Shown: positions 1 through 10,064, counted from the first letter of the stretch. The stretch: DNA of 64,000 nucleotides from Clostridium punense (GCF_017874425.1 NZ_JAGGLL010000007.1:85984-149983), one strand, 5' to 3'. Translations and numbers: made by a program. Notes: generated by a model from the sequence alone, not told the origin.

Positions 1-514
1 TGAAGCTATGACTATGGGAGATAGAATTTGTGTAATGAACTTTGGAAAAATAATGCAGGTGGATACACCTTTAAATCTATACCATTACCCTAAAAATAAG
101 TTCACTGCTGGCTTCATAGGTTCTCCTGCCATGAATATTGTTGAGGGTGAGTTAATAGAAAAAGAGGAAAGTATTGCGGTAAAAATAGGGGGAGAAATTT
201 TAATACTTCCTGAAACTAAGGGAAGTAAGGTGAAAAATCATATAGGAAAAAAAGTTTGGTTTGGAATTAGACCTGAACACATTAATTTAAAAGATTTGGG
301 AAATGCTTCGAAAATAAGCGGAAATATAGATGTAATTGAGCATATGGGGAATGAGTCTTTTGTTTATTTTAGCAATGAGGAATTGCAGTTAACTGCAAAA
401 ATTGATTCCATGGAATCAAGAAACTTAAAAACAGGAAAATCAGAAGATTTTATATTGCATTTAGAAAACTGTCATATTTTTGATTATGAAAGTGAAGAGA
501 ATATAAGTCTGTAA
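1..514 (+). CDS. ABC transporter ATP-binding protein, MalK/MsmX type (C-terminal part, 5' truncated by window edge)
   Basis: The reading frame is already open at base 1 and runs through an E-A-M-x-x-G-D-R-I stretch, which is typical just after the H-loop of MalK/UgpC/MsmX sugar ABC ATPases. What remains is the end of the nucleotide-binding domain ('tpl.lY..P.n.FtAGFIGSPAMN') and the TOBE/OB-fold regulatory domain with the family 'G-I-R-P-E-H-I' signature. Walker A, the signature motif and Walker B lie upstream of the window. It would energise import by the permeases encoded at 2235-3928. Because the binding protein and permeases follow on the same strand, a dedicated maltodextrin ATPase is likely, but a shared MsmX-like ATPase cannot be excluded. 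No convincing terminator follows; an imperfect inverted repeat lies at about 588-622. Confidence 0.9.
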   Translation, partial: EAMTMGDRICVMNFGKIMQVDTPLNLYHYPKNKFTAGFIGSPAMNIVEGELIEKEESIAVKIGGEILILPETKGSKVKNHIGKKVWFGIRPEHINLKDLGNASKISGNIDVIEHMGNESFVYFSNEELQLTAKIDSMESRNLKTGKSEDFILHLENCHIFDYESEENISL

Positions 515-707
515 TTGATAGGTTTTAGATTAATTTAAACTTGTACTGCTAACGTTTTGTTTAGATAGGAGTACTTTGCTAAAACAAACTTTCAAGGACG
601 TTAATCCTTTTGAAAAGTAACTTTTGTAATTGAGTTTAGATATTATTTTAAAGTGTTATCAATTTAAATTTAATATATTCATAACATTATAGGGGAGGAT
701 TATTAAC

Positions 708-2060
708 ATGAAAAAAGTTAAAAAAATCTTAGCTTTAGCCATTTCATCCTTAATGGTGACTTCAGCTTTAACTGGTTGTGCGTCTAATGGGGATAAAAAG
801 ACAGACGAAGGAACAAAACCAGCGGCAGAGGAGAAAAAAGAAAATGTTACCCTAAACATATTCCAGTTTAAGGTGGAGATTGATAAGGAGTTTAAAGAAG
901 CGGCACAAGCTTATACTGCTGAGCATCCAAATGTAAAAATTAATGTAGAAACTGTAGGTGGCGGTGCTGATTATGGTGCAGCTCTAAGAGCAAAAATTCA
1001 AGGTGGAACAGAACCTTCTATATTTAATATTGGAGGACCACAAGATGTTAAGGATTGGGAATCTAGATTAGTTGATTTAACTAATGAGCCTTGGACAAAA
1101 CAAGCTCTTGATGGGGTTTTATCAGGAGTAACAGTTAATAATAAAGTTTATGCAATGCCTTTTGCAGTAGAAGGTTATGGCTTTGTTTATAACAAAGAAA
1201 TATTCCAGGCTGCAGGAATCGATGCTAAAGGGGTTAAAGACTATGCTTCTTTAGAAAAAGCAGTAAAGGATTTAGATACTAAAATTAAAGCAGGGGAATT
1301 AAAGAGCAAATATCCAAATCTAGAGGCAGCTTTCGAGTTACCAGCAAAAGAAACTTGGGTAACTGGACTTCATACTTCAAATGCAGCTATTTCACAAGAG
1401 TTTAATAGTTCATTAGATGCCTTTGCAGCTAAAAAGATTGATTTTAAAAATGGAGAAGCTCTAAAAGCATTAATAGATTTACAAGCTAACTACTCTCCAA
1501 GTGCAAAATCAAAAGAAAAGTTAAGCACAGTAGATTATGCAACTCAAGTAGACCAAGGACTTGCTATTGAACGTGTAGCTATGATTCAACAAGGTAACTG
1601 GATTTATGGTGGAGTTCAAAAAATAGATCCTAAGGTAGCTGATAAACTAGATATATTACCAATGTCAGTTAAGGGTGGAAAAGAAGATACAATTCCAATG
1701 GGAGTTCCAATGTACTGGGCAGTTAACAACAAAGGTACAGCAGCTGAGCAAGCAGCAGCTAAGGATTTCTTAAATTGGCTTTATACTTCAGAAAAAGGTA
1801 AAGATTATATAGTTAATAAATTCTTCTTTATACCTCCATTTAAAGGTTATGAAAGCTTACAACCAAAAGATCCACTAGGTGCTGCAGTTAAGAGATACGC
1901 AGAGGCTGGAAAGACAACACCTTGGGTATTTATGGGATATCCAACTGGCTGGGGAATGGAAGTTCTAGGACAAGAAATTCAAAAATACCTAGCTGGACAA
2001 GAAGATTGGAATGCTGTAATCAAGAATTCTCAAGCTAAATGGGAAGAAATGAGAAAATAG
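708..2060 (+). CDS. Extracellular maltodextrin/sugar-binding lipoprotein of an ABC transporter
   Basis: This is a 450-residue family 1 solute-binding protein. It starts with a lipoprotein signal peptide: a Lys-rich n-region, a hydrophobic core, and lipobox L-T-G-C with the lipidated Cys at residue 24. A Lys/Glu-rich linker leads into the mature domain. The body has the MalE-like pattern 'G.vYamPfavEGYGFVYNKEIF' near residues 140-165 and a Trp/Tyr-rich C-terminal lobe. The start is preceded by a good GGGGAGG site. It captures substrate outside the membrane for the permeases at 2235 and 3101. Maltodextrin is inferred from the neighbouring GH31, MalQ and phosphorylase genes. A stable hairpin follows the stop, which may set its expression above that of the permeases. 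Confidence 0.92.
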   Translation: MKKVKKILALAISSLMVTSALTGCASNGDKKTDEGTKPAAEEKKENVTLNIFQFKVEIDKEFKEAAQAYTAEHPNVKINVETVGGGADYGAALRAKIQGGTEPSIFNIGGPQDVKDWESRLVDLTNEPWTKQALDGVLSGVTVNNKVYAMPFAVEGYGFVYNKEIFQAAGIDAKGVKDYASLEKAVKDLDTKIKAGELKSKYPNLEAAFELPAKETWVTGLHTSNAAISQEFNSSLDAFAAKKIDFKNGEALKALIDLQANYSPSAKSKEKLSTVDYATQVDQGLAIERVAMIQQGNWIYGGVQKIDPKVADKLDILPMSVKGGKEDTIPMGVPMYWAVNNKGTAAEQAAAKDFLNWLYTSEKGKDYIVNKFFFIPPFKGYESLQPKDPLGAAVKRYAEAGKTTPWVFMGYPTGWGMEVLGQEIQKYLAGQEDWNAVIKNSQAKWEEMRK

Positions 2061-2135
2061 TATTCTATGTGTACACATAGAATTAATTGAAAAATAATCT
2101 TATAGTTTGAATTGGCTTAGTAAGAAACATTGAAA

Positions 2136-2160
2136 TTGGGGAGGGTTTTGCCCTCCCTAA
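2136..2160 (+). promoter_or_regulatory. Intercistronic hairpin between binding-protein and permease genes
   Basis: A G/C-rich stem GGGAGGG (2139-2145) pairs with CCCTCCC (2151-2157), closed by further G-U and A-U pairs, with a 5-nt TTTTG loop. No U-tract follows directly. It lies between the solute-binding protein and first permease genes, where hairpins commonly stabilise the upstream mRNA segment or cause partial termination, giving excess binding protein. Confidence 0.6.
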
Positions 2161-2234
2161 ATTATATATTCACTCACTTTTTTTCTTAAGAACTTGGGAA
2201 AAAATTTAAGACTAAATATAAAAAGGAGGTTACT

Positions 2235-3101
2235 ATGAAGAATTCAAAGTTGTGGTTTAGTTTATTTGTTGGTCCTATACTTTTAGCATTTTTAATGGTA
2301 GTAATAATTCCTATGATTTCAGGAGTATACTTTTCCTTCACTAATTGGAATGGTATAGAAAATAATGCTACTTGGGTTGGACTTGCAAATTATAAACAAG
2401 TGTTTAATAAAGAAAGTGGTTTCATACCAGCATTTATATTTACAGCAAAATTTGCAATAGCATCAGTAATTGCAATAAACTTATTTGGATTTTCTCTTGC
2501 CTTATTAGTTACAAGAGGAATGAAAATAAGCAATATTTTAAGAAGTATATTTTTCATGCCTAATATGGTTGGTGGTTTAATTTTAGGTTTTATATGGCAA
2601 TTTATTTTTACTAAGGCTTTTTCATGGGTAGGTACAAAATTAGGAATAGAATTTTTAAAAGGGTGGCTTGCAACTAGCACCACAGGATTTTGGGCTTTAG
2701 TAATATTAATGTCTTGGCAAATGTCAGGTTACATGATGATTATTTATATTGCTGCTCTTCAAGGAATCCCTGAGTCTTTAAATGAAGCTGCAGAAATTGA
2801 TGGAGCTAATGGGTTCCAAAGGTTAAGACATATTACTCTGCCTTTAGTTGCACCAGCCTTTACTGTTGGATTATTTTTAACGCTATCAAACTCCTTCAAG
2901 TTATTTGATCAGAACTTATCCTTAACAGGAGGAGGACCTTTTAACTCCACGCAGATGCTAGCACTTAACATATATAATTCAGCCTTTACCTTTAACCAAT
3001 TTGGATTAGCTCAAGCAAAGGCAGTTATATTCTTAATAACTATAGCAATAATTTCCCTTACACAGCTTTATTTTAGCAAGAAAAAGGAGGTAGAAATGTA
3101 A
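2235..3101 (+). CDS. Sugar ABC transporter permease, MalF/UgpA type
   Basis: This 288-residue protein has six predicted membrane segments. The first is at residues 8-30, followed by an extracytoplasmic 'F.sFTNWNG' segment characteristic of sugar permease subunits of this class. The cytoplasmic EAA loop, which contacts the ATPase coupling helix, reads 'EAAEIDGANGFQRL' near residue 185 and precedes 'ITLPLVAP'. The start follows an AAGGAGG site. The stop overlaps the next start by one base (ATGTAATG), indicating translational coupling. It lacks the long extra N-terminal region and large P2 loop of enterobacterial MalF, as is usual for Gram-positive homologues. Confidence 0.92.
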   Translation: MKNSKLWFSLFVGPILLAFLMVVIIPMISGVYFSFTNWNGIENNATWVGLANYKQVFNKESGFIPAFIFTAKFAIASVIAINLFGFSLALLVTRGMKISNILRSIFFMPNMVGGLILGFIWQFIFTKAFSWVGTKLGIEFLKGWLATSTTGFWALVILMSWQMSGYMMIIYIAALQGIPESLNEAAEIDGANGFQRLRHITLPLVAPAFTVGLFLTLSNSFKLFDQNLSLTGGGPFNSTQMLALNIYNSAFTFNQFGLAQAKAVIFLITIAIISLTQLYFSKKKEVEM

Positions 3102-3928
3102 TGAAAGAAAAGTTTTTCAAAAGGCTAGGTTGGAACCTTTTGGGGATTTCCGTGGCTTTAGTATTTTTAGCACCTCTATACATTGTGTTTACTAACTCCT
3201 TTAAAACTGCCAAGGGAATATTTACAAATGTACTTAGTATGCCAGTAAAGGATACCTTTACGGTAAATAACTATATTCAGGCTTTTAAGGATTTAAACTT
3301 TATTCATTCCTTAGCTAACTCTTTATTCATTACAATTACAAGTACAGTATTAATAGTAATTTTTGCTTCAATGGCAGCTTGGATGTTAGTAAGAAGCAAG
3401 TCAAAGTTCAGTACTTTTTTATTCTTCTTATTTGCAGCAGCTATGTTAATTCCTTTTCAATCAGTTATGCTTCCCCTAATAAATCTATTAGGAAAGCTTA
3501 AGATGCTAAATCCTATTGGTCTAATCTTTGCTTACTTAGGCTTTGGTTCAAGCTTATCCATAATTTTGTACCATGGATTTATTAAAGGAATACCTGTGGA
3601 GCTGGAGGAAGCAGCTTTAATAGATGGCTGCAATAAGTTTCAAGTATTTTGGCTTATTGTATTTCCACTATTAAAACCAATAACAGTTACTGTATCTATA
3701 TTAAATGCTATGTGGATTTGGAATGACTTTCTACTTCCACAATTAGTTATAAATAAACCAGAGTGGCACACCATACCATTAAAAATGTTCTACTTCTTTG
3801 GACAGTACTCAAAGAGGTGGGATTTAGCTCTTGCAGGGCTCGTAATTGGTATGATTCCAATTATCATATTCTACTTCTTTGCCCAAAAGCATATTGTTAA
3901 GGGAGTTACACAAGGGTCTATAAAGTAA
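3101..3928 (+). CDS. Sugar ABC transporter permease, MalG type
   Basis: This 275-residue protein is the second permease subunit. It has six hydrophobic segments and the EAA motif 'EEAALIDGCNKFQVFW' near residue 168, followed by 'FPLLKP'. The C-terminal 'F.aQKhiVkGvTqGSiK' tail is a hallmark of MalG/LacG-like permeases. Its start overlaps the preceding stop by one base. It should form the heterodimeric channel with the 2235-3101 product. A small hairpin (AGTGTA at 3949 with TACACT at 3971) lies before the GH31 gene, with no U-run, so transcription probably continues. Confidence 0.92.
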   Translation: MKEKFFKRLGWNLLGISVALVFLAPLYIVFTNSFKTAKGIFTNVLSMPVKDTFTVNNYIQAFKDLNFIHSLANSLFITITSTVLIVIFASMAAWMLVRSKSKFSTFLFFLFAAAMLIPFQSVMLPLINLLGKLKMLNPIGLIFAYLGFGSSLSIILYHGFIKGIPVELEEAALIDGCNKFQVFWLIVFPLLKPITVTVSILNAMWIWNDFLLPQLVINKPEWHTIPLKMFYFFGQYSKRWDLALAGLVIGMIPIIIFYFFAQKHIVKGVTQGSIK

Positions 3929-4015
3929 TAAATTATGAGAGTAGACCTAGTGTAATAAAGGAAGATATTCTACACTGATTTAATCCATAAAGTAGTTTAA
4001 GAGGAGTGTGAGTAT

Positions 4016-6175
4016 ATGAACTTATATAAATTAACTGAGAAGGTGTTTAAGTACTCCTTTGGGAAGCCAATAAATACGGAGGCTGTATTAACTAAAGGTG
4101 AAAAAGTAAAAGAAGAACCTTTAAGATATTTTAACATAGATAGTACTGAAGGAATGAGCTTTAACTATAAAATGACTAAGGATCAAATAGTATGGGGACT
4201 TGGAGAAAACCTAAGGGGAATGAATAAAAGGGGAGGAATTTATGAGTCCTTCTGTAGTGATGACCCAAGGCATACTCCAGATAAAAAATCCTTATATAGT
4301 GCTCATAATTTTTTAGTGGTGGACGGAGAAGAAACCTTTGGAGTGTTTATTGATTATCCAGGAAAAGTTGTTTTTGATGTTGGATTCTCAGAGGAAAACT
4401 CTTTAGTAATAGCCATTGAAGAAAAAGATGTAGATGTTTATATTATTACTGGTGAAAAACCTCTAGAAATTGTAAGAGAATTTTTAAATATAATTGGAGA
4501 AAGCTATGCTCCGCCTAAGTGGGCTTTTGGATATCAACAATCTAGATGGAGCTACCCTAATGAAGAAGCTGTAAGAGAAGTTGGGGATAAATTCATAGAA
4601 AATAGCATACCTTGTGATGCCATTTATTTAGATATAGATTATATGGAGAGATTTAAGGATTTTACAATTGATGAAACAGCTTTTCCACATTTTAAGACTT
4701 TCACTAAAGAGATGAAGGATAAAGGTTTTAGACTTATTCCAATTATTGATGCAGGGGTAAAAATTGAAAAAGATTATGACGTATATGAAGAAGGCTTAGA
4801 AAAAAACTATTTTTGTAGCGATGCTGAAGGAAAGCCCTTTGTGGCAGCAGTTTGGCCTGGACGTTGCCATTTTCCTGATTTTTTAAACCCTCAAGTTAGA
4901 ACTTGGTTTGGATTAAAGTACAAAGTATTAACGGACTTAGGTATTGAAGGTTTTTGGAATGATATGAATGAGCCAGCCTTATTTTATACAGATAGAGGAC
5001 TAAAGGATGCTATTAATCTAGCTAAGGCATCAGAAAATAGAAACCTAGATATCTACTCTTTCTTTAAATTAAATGACACCTTTAATAATATGACCAATAG
5101 TTTAGAGGATTACAAGAGCTTTTATCATAATATAAATGGTGAAAAGATAAATCACTATAAAGTTCATAATTTATATGGCTATAATATGACCAGAGCAGCA
5201 GGAGAAGGTTTGAGTTTAATAGATTCAAATAAGAGATTTTTGTTGTTCTCTAGGGCCTCTTATATTGGAATGCATAGATACGGAGGCATTTGGACAGGAG
5301 ATAACCACTCCTGGTGGGAGCATCTGCTTTTAAATATTAAGATGATGCCATCTTTAAATATGTGTGGATTTTTATATGTAGGTGCAGATACAGGTGGCTT
5401 TGGAGGAAATGTAAACCATGAGCTTATAACCAGGTGGACCCAATTTAGTATTTTTACTCCACTTTTTAGAAATCATGCAGCTATGGGAACAAGAAAACAA
5501 GAGCCTTATTCTTTTGAAGAAAGCACAATAAACCTCTTAAGAAGTGCTATTGAATTGCGTTATGCATTAATACCCTATATTTATTCTGAATACATGAAAT
5601 CCTTAAAGAATAAGGATATGTACTTCAAGCCTTTAAGTTTTGAATACCCCGATGATTTTAGCAAAAGGGTGGAAAACCAATTGCTTTTAGGAGATTCATT
5701 AATGATTACTCCAGTATATGAGGAGAATTCTTTAGGTAGGTATGTTTACTTACCAGAGGATATGGTGCTTTGGAAGGTGAAAAATTACCAGGAAAGAACC
5801 TATGAGATCGTAAAAGCTGGCCATCATTATATTGACGTAGACTTAAATGAAGTACCCATATTTATAAGAACAGACAAGGCTTTTGTTTTAGGAAAGCATA
5901 GCAAAAATGTGGAGAGTTTAAACAATGAGGAACTCAATGTTATAGCCTTTGTAGAGAATGAAGCGACTTATGTTTGCTACGATGATGATGGGGCCACTAA
6001 GGACTATAAGGTAGGAAAACATGAAGAAATAATTATTCACATAAAAAAATTCAAAGATGATGAGTTCACTATAGAAATAGAAAGTAAAGGAAATACAAAG
6101 GTAAAGACCTTGAACTTTGAAATAATTAATACAGATGGAAGGGTTCACAGCAAAACCCTATCAATAAAACCTTAG
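4016..6175 (+). CDS. Glycoside hydrolase family 31 alpha-glucosidase
   Basis: This 719-residue cytoplasmic enzyme (no signal peptide) should release glucose from the non-reducing ends of imported maltodextrins. The N-terminal beta-sandwich contains 'WGLGEN', typical of GH31. The (beta/alpha)8 barrel begins near residue 160 ('ppkWAfGyQQSRWSY'). The catalytic nucleophile is Asp316 in 'WNDMNEP' and the expected acid/base is Asp458 in 'GADTGGF'; substrate-binding 'DIDYM' and 'FLLFSRASYIG' segments are present. It is somewhat shorter than many GH31 enzymes. It sits 18 bases upstream of malQ in the same operon. Alpha-1,4 against alpha-1,6 or xylosidase specificity cannot be decided from motifs; the operon context favours alpha-glucosidase. 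Confidence 0.9.
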   Translation: MNLYKLTEKVFKYSFGKPINTEAVLTKGEKVKEEPLRYFNIDSTEGMSFNYKMTKDQIVWGLGENLRGMNKRGGIYESFCSDDPRHTPDKKSLYSAHNFLVVDGEETFGVFIDYPGKVVFDVGFSEENSLVIAIEEKDVDVYIITGEKPLEIVREFLNIIGESYAPPKWAFGYQQSRWSYPNEEAVREVGDKFIENSIPCDAIYLDIDYMERFKDFTIDETAFPHFKTFTKEMKDKGFRLIPIIDAGVKIEKDYDVYEEGLEKNYFCSDAEGKPFVAAVWPGRCHFPDFLNPQVRTWFGLKYKVLTDLGIEGFWNDMNEPALFYTDRGLKDAINLAKASENRNLDIYSFFKLNDTFNNMTNSLEDYKSFYHNINGEKINHYKVHNLYGYNMTRAAGEGLSLIDSNKRFLLFSRASYIGMHRYGGIWTGDNHSWWEHLLLNIKMMPSLNMCGFLYVGADTGGFGGNVNHELITRWTQFSIFTPLFRNHAAMGTRKQEPYSFEESTINLLRSAIELRYALIPYIYSEYMKSLKNKDMYFKPLSFEYPDDFSKRVENQLLLGDSLMITPVYEENSLGRYVYLPEDMVLWKVKNYQERTYEIVKAGHHYIDVDLNEVPIFIRTDKAFVLGKHSKNVESLNNEELNVIAFVENEATYVCYDDDGATKDYKVGKHEEIIIHIKKFKDDEFTIEIESKGNTKVKTLNFEIINTDGRVHSKTLSIKP

Positions 6176-6192
6176 GAAGGAGAAGGATAAAG

Positions 6193-7668
6193 ATGAAGAG
6201 AAGCAGCGGTATTTTAATGCACATAACCTCCTTACCAAGTCCTTATGGAATAGGAACCTTTGGAAAGGAGGCCTATGAATTTGTAGATTTCTTAGTTAAA
6301 GCAGGGCAAAAATATTGGCAAATACTGCCACTAGGATCTACAAGTTTTGGAGATTCTCCCTATCAATCTTTTTCTGCCTTCGCAGGAAATCCCTATTTTA
6401 TAGATTTGGACCTTCTTAGCAAGGAAGGTCTTCTTCAAAAGAAGGATTATGAAACTTTAGATTTTGGTCATAATGCCCTAAGTGTAGATTACGAGAAGAT
6501 ATTTAAAAATAAAATGAAGGTTTTAAAAGTTGCCTACAATAATGCTAAGAATAAATATGTAGGGGATATAGAGGAATTTAAGAAGAAAAATAACCTCTGG
6601 TTAGAGGATTATGCCCTATACATGGCAGTGAAAGAAAGGTTTCAATTAAAGCCTTGGAAGTTTTGGGATGAGGATATTAAACTAAGAAAAGAAAGTGCTT
6701 TAAACACTTATAAGAGAGAATTGAAAGAAGAAATAGAGTATTGGGTATTTTTGCAGTACTTATTTTATAAGCAGTATGAGGAATTAAAGGCCTACGCACA
6801 CTCTAAAGGAATTAAAATTATTGGTGATATTCCTATATATGTAGCAGAAGATAGTGCTGATACTTGGGCCAATAGCAACATATTTCTACTAGATGAGAAT
6901 AAAACTCCAACTGTAGTTGCTGGTTGTCCACCGGATGCTTTTTCAGAAACTGGTCAGCTTTGGGGAAACCCTATTTATGATTGGAAGGCTTTAGAAGAAG
7001 AAGATTACCAATGGTGGATTGAAAGAATTGACGCAAGTAGAAAAATATATGATGTAATTAGAATAGACCACTTTAGAGGCTTTGAATCCTATTGGCAAAT
7101 TCCTTATGGAGAAGAAACTGCTATAAATGGAACTTGGGTGAAGGGCCCAGGAATAAAGCTTTTTAATGCAATTAAGAAGGCTTTAGGGGATGTAGAAATT
7201 ATTGCTGAAGACCTAGGCTTTTTAACTGAAGAAGTTATAAATTTTAGAATAGAATCTGGATACCCAGGGATGAAAGTCCTTCAATTTGCCTTTGATTCTA
7301 GGGAAGAAAGTGATTACTTACCGCATAATTATGAAAAGAATTGTGTAGTTTATACAGGAACCCATGATAATTATACTGTAAACGGGTGGTTTAAGAATGC
7401 TAATAAACTAGATGTAGATTATGCAGTTAGGTATTTAAACTTAAATGAAAATGAAGGCTATAACTGGGGATTTATTAGAGGAGCTCTAAGCTCTGTAGGT
7501 ACTTTAGCAATTGCACAAATGCAAGATTATCTAGGCCTTGAAGATGAAGGAAGAATGAATATTCCATCAACTCTAGGAGGAAACTGGCAGTGGAGAGTGA
7601 AAAAAGAAGCTCTTACAGAAGCGTTGGCAGAAAAAATTAATAAAATAACAAAGCTTTATGGAAGATAG
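6193..7668 (+). CDS. malQ: 4-alpha-glucanotransferase (amylomaltase, GH77)
   Basis: This 491-residue enzyme transfers alpha-1,4-glucan segments between maltodextrins, making longer chains for the phosphorylase and releasing glucose. The start carries the family signature 'RSSGILmHiTSLPSPYGIGtfG'. Catalytic residues match GH77: nucleophile Asp292 in 'IRIDHFRGF', acid/base Glu339 in 'IIAEDLG', and transition-state Asp392 in 'GTHDNYT'. The length fits bacterial amylomaltases of the shorter type. It starts 17 bases after the GH31 stop behind an AAGGAGA site and is followed 20 bases later by the phosphorylase gene, so all three are probably co-transcribed. Confidence 0.95.
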   Translation: MKRSSGILMHITSLPSPYGIGTFGKEAYEFVDFLVKAGQKYWQILPLGSTSFGDSPYQSFSAFAGNPYFIDLDLLSKEGLLQKKDYETLDFGHNALSVDYEKIFKNKMKVLKVAYNNAKNKYVGDIEEFKKKNNLWLEDYALYMAVKERFQLKPWKFWDEDIKLRKESALNTYKRELKEEIEYWVFLQYLFYKQYEELKAYAHSKGIKIIGDIPIYVAEDSADTWANSNIFLLDENKTPTVVAGCPPDAFSETGQLWGNPIYDWKALEEEDYQWWIERIDASRKIYDVIRIDHFRGFESYWQIPYGEETAINGTWVKGPGIKLFNAIKKALGDVEIIAEDLGFLTEEVINFRIESGYPGMKVLQFAFDSREESDYLPHNYEKNCVVYTGTHDNYTVNGWFKNANKLDVDYAVRYLNLNENEGYNWGFIRGALSSVGTLAIAQMQDYLGLEDEGRMNIPSTLGGNWQWRVKKEALTEALAEKINKITKLYGR

Positions 7669-7688
7669 AAAAGGAAAGGTAGATAAAT

Positions 7689-10064
7689 ATGTTTGATACT
7701 AAAGAATTAAGAGAAAACATAGAAAGAATTCTTAAAACAGATTACGGCAAAACCTTAGCTAAAGCTCAAACTCATGAGAAGTATAATGCCCTTTCTAAAG
7801 CCATAATGGGAACAATTGTTGATAACTGGGATGAAACAGAGAAGGCTTACTCTACTGGAAAAGCAGCTTATTATCTCTCTGCTGAGTTTTTAATGGGAAG
7901 AGCATTGGGTAACAACCTGTTGAACTTAGGAATTTATGAAGAAATAAAAGAACTATTAAAAAAAATGGATATAAATATCAACGATCTTGAAGAAATTGAA
8001 GAAGATGCTGGTCTTGGAAATGGCGGACTTGGAAGACTGGCAGCTTGTTTTATGGAATCCTGCGGTACTTTAAATTTACCTGTAAGAGGTTATGGCATAA
8101 GATATAGTCATGGTTTATTTAAGCAAAGCTTCAAAGATGGGTTTCAAAGGGAAGAAGGGGACAACTGGCTTAAATATGGAGATCCCTGGTCTATAAGAAA
8201 AGAAGATGAGGCTGTAATTGTTGAGTTTGCAGATGAAAAGGTTAGGGCAATACCCTATGATACACCAATTATTGGATATGCTACAAGAAATATAAATACT
8301 CTTAGATTATGGAAAGCAGAAAGCTTTAAGGACTTTGATTTTAATCTTTTTAATGACCAAAAATATAATGAAGCTGTAGAGGACAAAAATAAGGCTGAAG
8401 ATATCTCAAGAGTATTATATCCTAATGATTCCACAGAAGAGGGGAAAATACTAAGATTAAAGCAGCAGTACTTTTTTGTATCTGCTTCCCTAAAAGATAT
8501 AATTAGACAGTATAAGAAAAACCACGGTATAGATTTTAATAAGTTTCCAGAGTTCCACGCAATTCAATTAAATGATACCCACCCAGTAGTAGCCATACCA
8601 GAGCTAATGAGACTATTAGTAGATGAAGAAAATATCACCTGGGAAATAGCTTGGGATATTACAGTAAAAACATTCTCCTATACTAATCATACTATTTTAG
8701 CAGAGGCCTTAGAACAATGGTGGAATGGACTTTACAAAAAGGTTCTTCCAAGGGTATATGAAATTATAGAGGATATTGATAGAAGATTTATTATGGAGCT
8801 TTTACAAAAAGGCTACGATTCAGAAAAGATAAACTCCATGGCTATTATTTATAAGGATATGATTCGTATGGCTTTCCTTGCTATTCATGGAACTCATACT
8901 ACTAATGGAGTAGCACAGCTTCACACAGATATATTGAAATTCCAAGAGCTTAGGGATTGGTATGACATTTATCCAAATAGATTTCAAAATAAAACTAATG
9001 GAATTACCCCAAGAAGATGGCTTGCGCTTTGTAATAAGGAATTATCTCAAATGATTACAGCTCTTCTTGGAACTGATAAGTGGATTAATGAGTTAACCTT
9101 ACTTAAGGAATTAGAAAAGTATTTAGAGGATGAGCAGGTGCTAAATAAGATTTTAGAAGTAAAGTCTGAGAAAAAACATCAACTAGCTGAATATATAAAG
9201 ATTCATGAAGGTGTAGAAATAAATCCTAATTCCTTGTTTGATATTCAAATTAAAAGACTTCATGAATACAAAAGGCAGCTTTTAAATGCTTTTGGAATTT
9301 TAGATTTATATTTTAGACTAAAAGAAAACCCAGAAATGGATATAGTGCCTAGAACCTTTATTTTCGGAGCCAAAGCAGCTCCAGGATATATAAGAGCTAA
9401 AGGGATAATAAAGTTTATAAATGAAATAGGAACACTAATTGGTAATGACCCTCAAGTTAAGGATAAAATTAAAGTGGTTTTTGTTCAAAACTATAGAGTA
9501 TCCTATGGCGAAAGGTTATTTCCAGCAGCAGATATTTCCGAGCAAATTTCTACAGCTGGTAAAGAAGCTTCAGGTACAGGAAATATGAAGTTTATGTTAA
9601 ATGGAACTCCAACTTTAGGAACCTTTGATGGTGCTAATGTAGAAATTGTGCAAGAAGCAGGAGAAGAAAATAATTTTATTTTTGGTGCGAGAGTTGAAGA
9701 AATAGAAGAAATTAAGGAAAGCTATAATCCAAAAGAGTATTATGAAAGTAATCCAAGGTTAAAAAAGGTTGTAGATACTTTAATAGATGGAACCTTATCT
9801 GATGGGGGAACAGGAATGTTTGAAGAGCTTTATAACTCTCTTCTTGAAGGTGCCTCTTGGCATAAGCCAGATAACTACTTTATATTCAGAGATTTCATGG
9901 ATTATGTAAAAACCCAAGAAAAAGTAGATAGGGATTATAGAGATAGAATTGCTTGGGCTAAGAAATGTTTAATGAATATAGCTAATGCTGGTAAGTTTAG
10001 CAGCGATAGAACTATCCAAGAGTATGCAAGAGAAATTTGGAATATAGAGCCAAAGAAAATTTAA
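7689..10064 (+). CDS. glgP: Alpha-glucan (maltodextrin/glycogen) phosphorylase
   Basis: This 791-residue GT35 enzyme releases glucose-1-phosphate from alpha-1,4-glucans using phosphate and pyridoxal phosphate. The N-terminal domain has 'YYLSAEFLMGRALGNNL' and 'GLGNGGLGRLAACFMES', both diagnostic. The PLP lysine is Lys634 in 'GTGNMKFMLNGTPTLGTFDGANVEI'. Length is normal for bacterial enzymes without the long regulatory extensions of muscle phosphorylase. The ABC importer and malQ upstream suggest maltodextrin is the main substrate (MalP-like), although glgP-type use of stored glycogen is possible. A strong terminator begins 27 bases after the stop. Confidence 0.95.
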   Translation: MFDTKELRENIERILKTDYGKTLAKAQTHEKYNALSKAIMGTIVDNWDETEKAYSTGKAAYYLSAEFLMGRALGNNLLNLGIYEEIKELLKKMDININDLEEIEEDAGLGNGGLGRLAACFMESCGTLNLPVRGYGIRYSHGLFKQSFKDGFQREEGDNWLKYGDPWSIRKEDEAVIVEFADEKVRAIPYDTPIIGYATRNINTLRLWKAESFKDFDFNLFNDQKYNEAVEDKNKAEDISRVLYPNDSTEEGKILRLKQQYFFVSASLKDIIRQYKKNHGIDFNKFPEFHAIQLNDTHPVVAIPELMRLLVDEENITWEIAWDITVKTFSYTNHTILAEALEQWWNGLYKKVLPRVYEIIEDIDRRFIMELLQKGYDSEKINSMAIIYKDMIRMAFLAIHGTHTTNGVAQLHTDILKFQELRDWYDIYPNRFQNKTNGITPRRWLALCNKELSQMITALLGTDKWINELTLLKELEKYLEDEQVLNKILEVKSEKKHQLAEYIKIHEGVEINPNSLFDIQIKRLHEYKRQLLNAFGILDLYFRLKENPEMDIVPRTFIFGAKAAPGYIRAKGIIKFINEIGTLIGNDPQVKDKIKVVFVQNYRVSYGERLFPAADISEQISTAGKEASGTGNMKFMLNGTPTLGTFDGANVEIVQEAGEENNFIFGARVEEIEEIKESYNPKEYYESNPRLKKVVDTLIDGTLSDGGTGMFEELYNSLLEGASWHKPDNYFIFRDFMDYVKTQEKVDRDYRDRIAWAKKCLMNIANAGKFSSDRTIQEYAREIWNIEPKKI

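Noticed and set aside
547..562. cre-like sequence upstream of the sugar-binding lipoprotein gene
   Set aside because: TGCTAACGTTTTGT has three mismatches to the cre consensus; catabolite control is likely biologically but this site is not supported.
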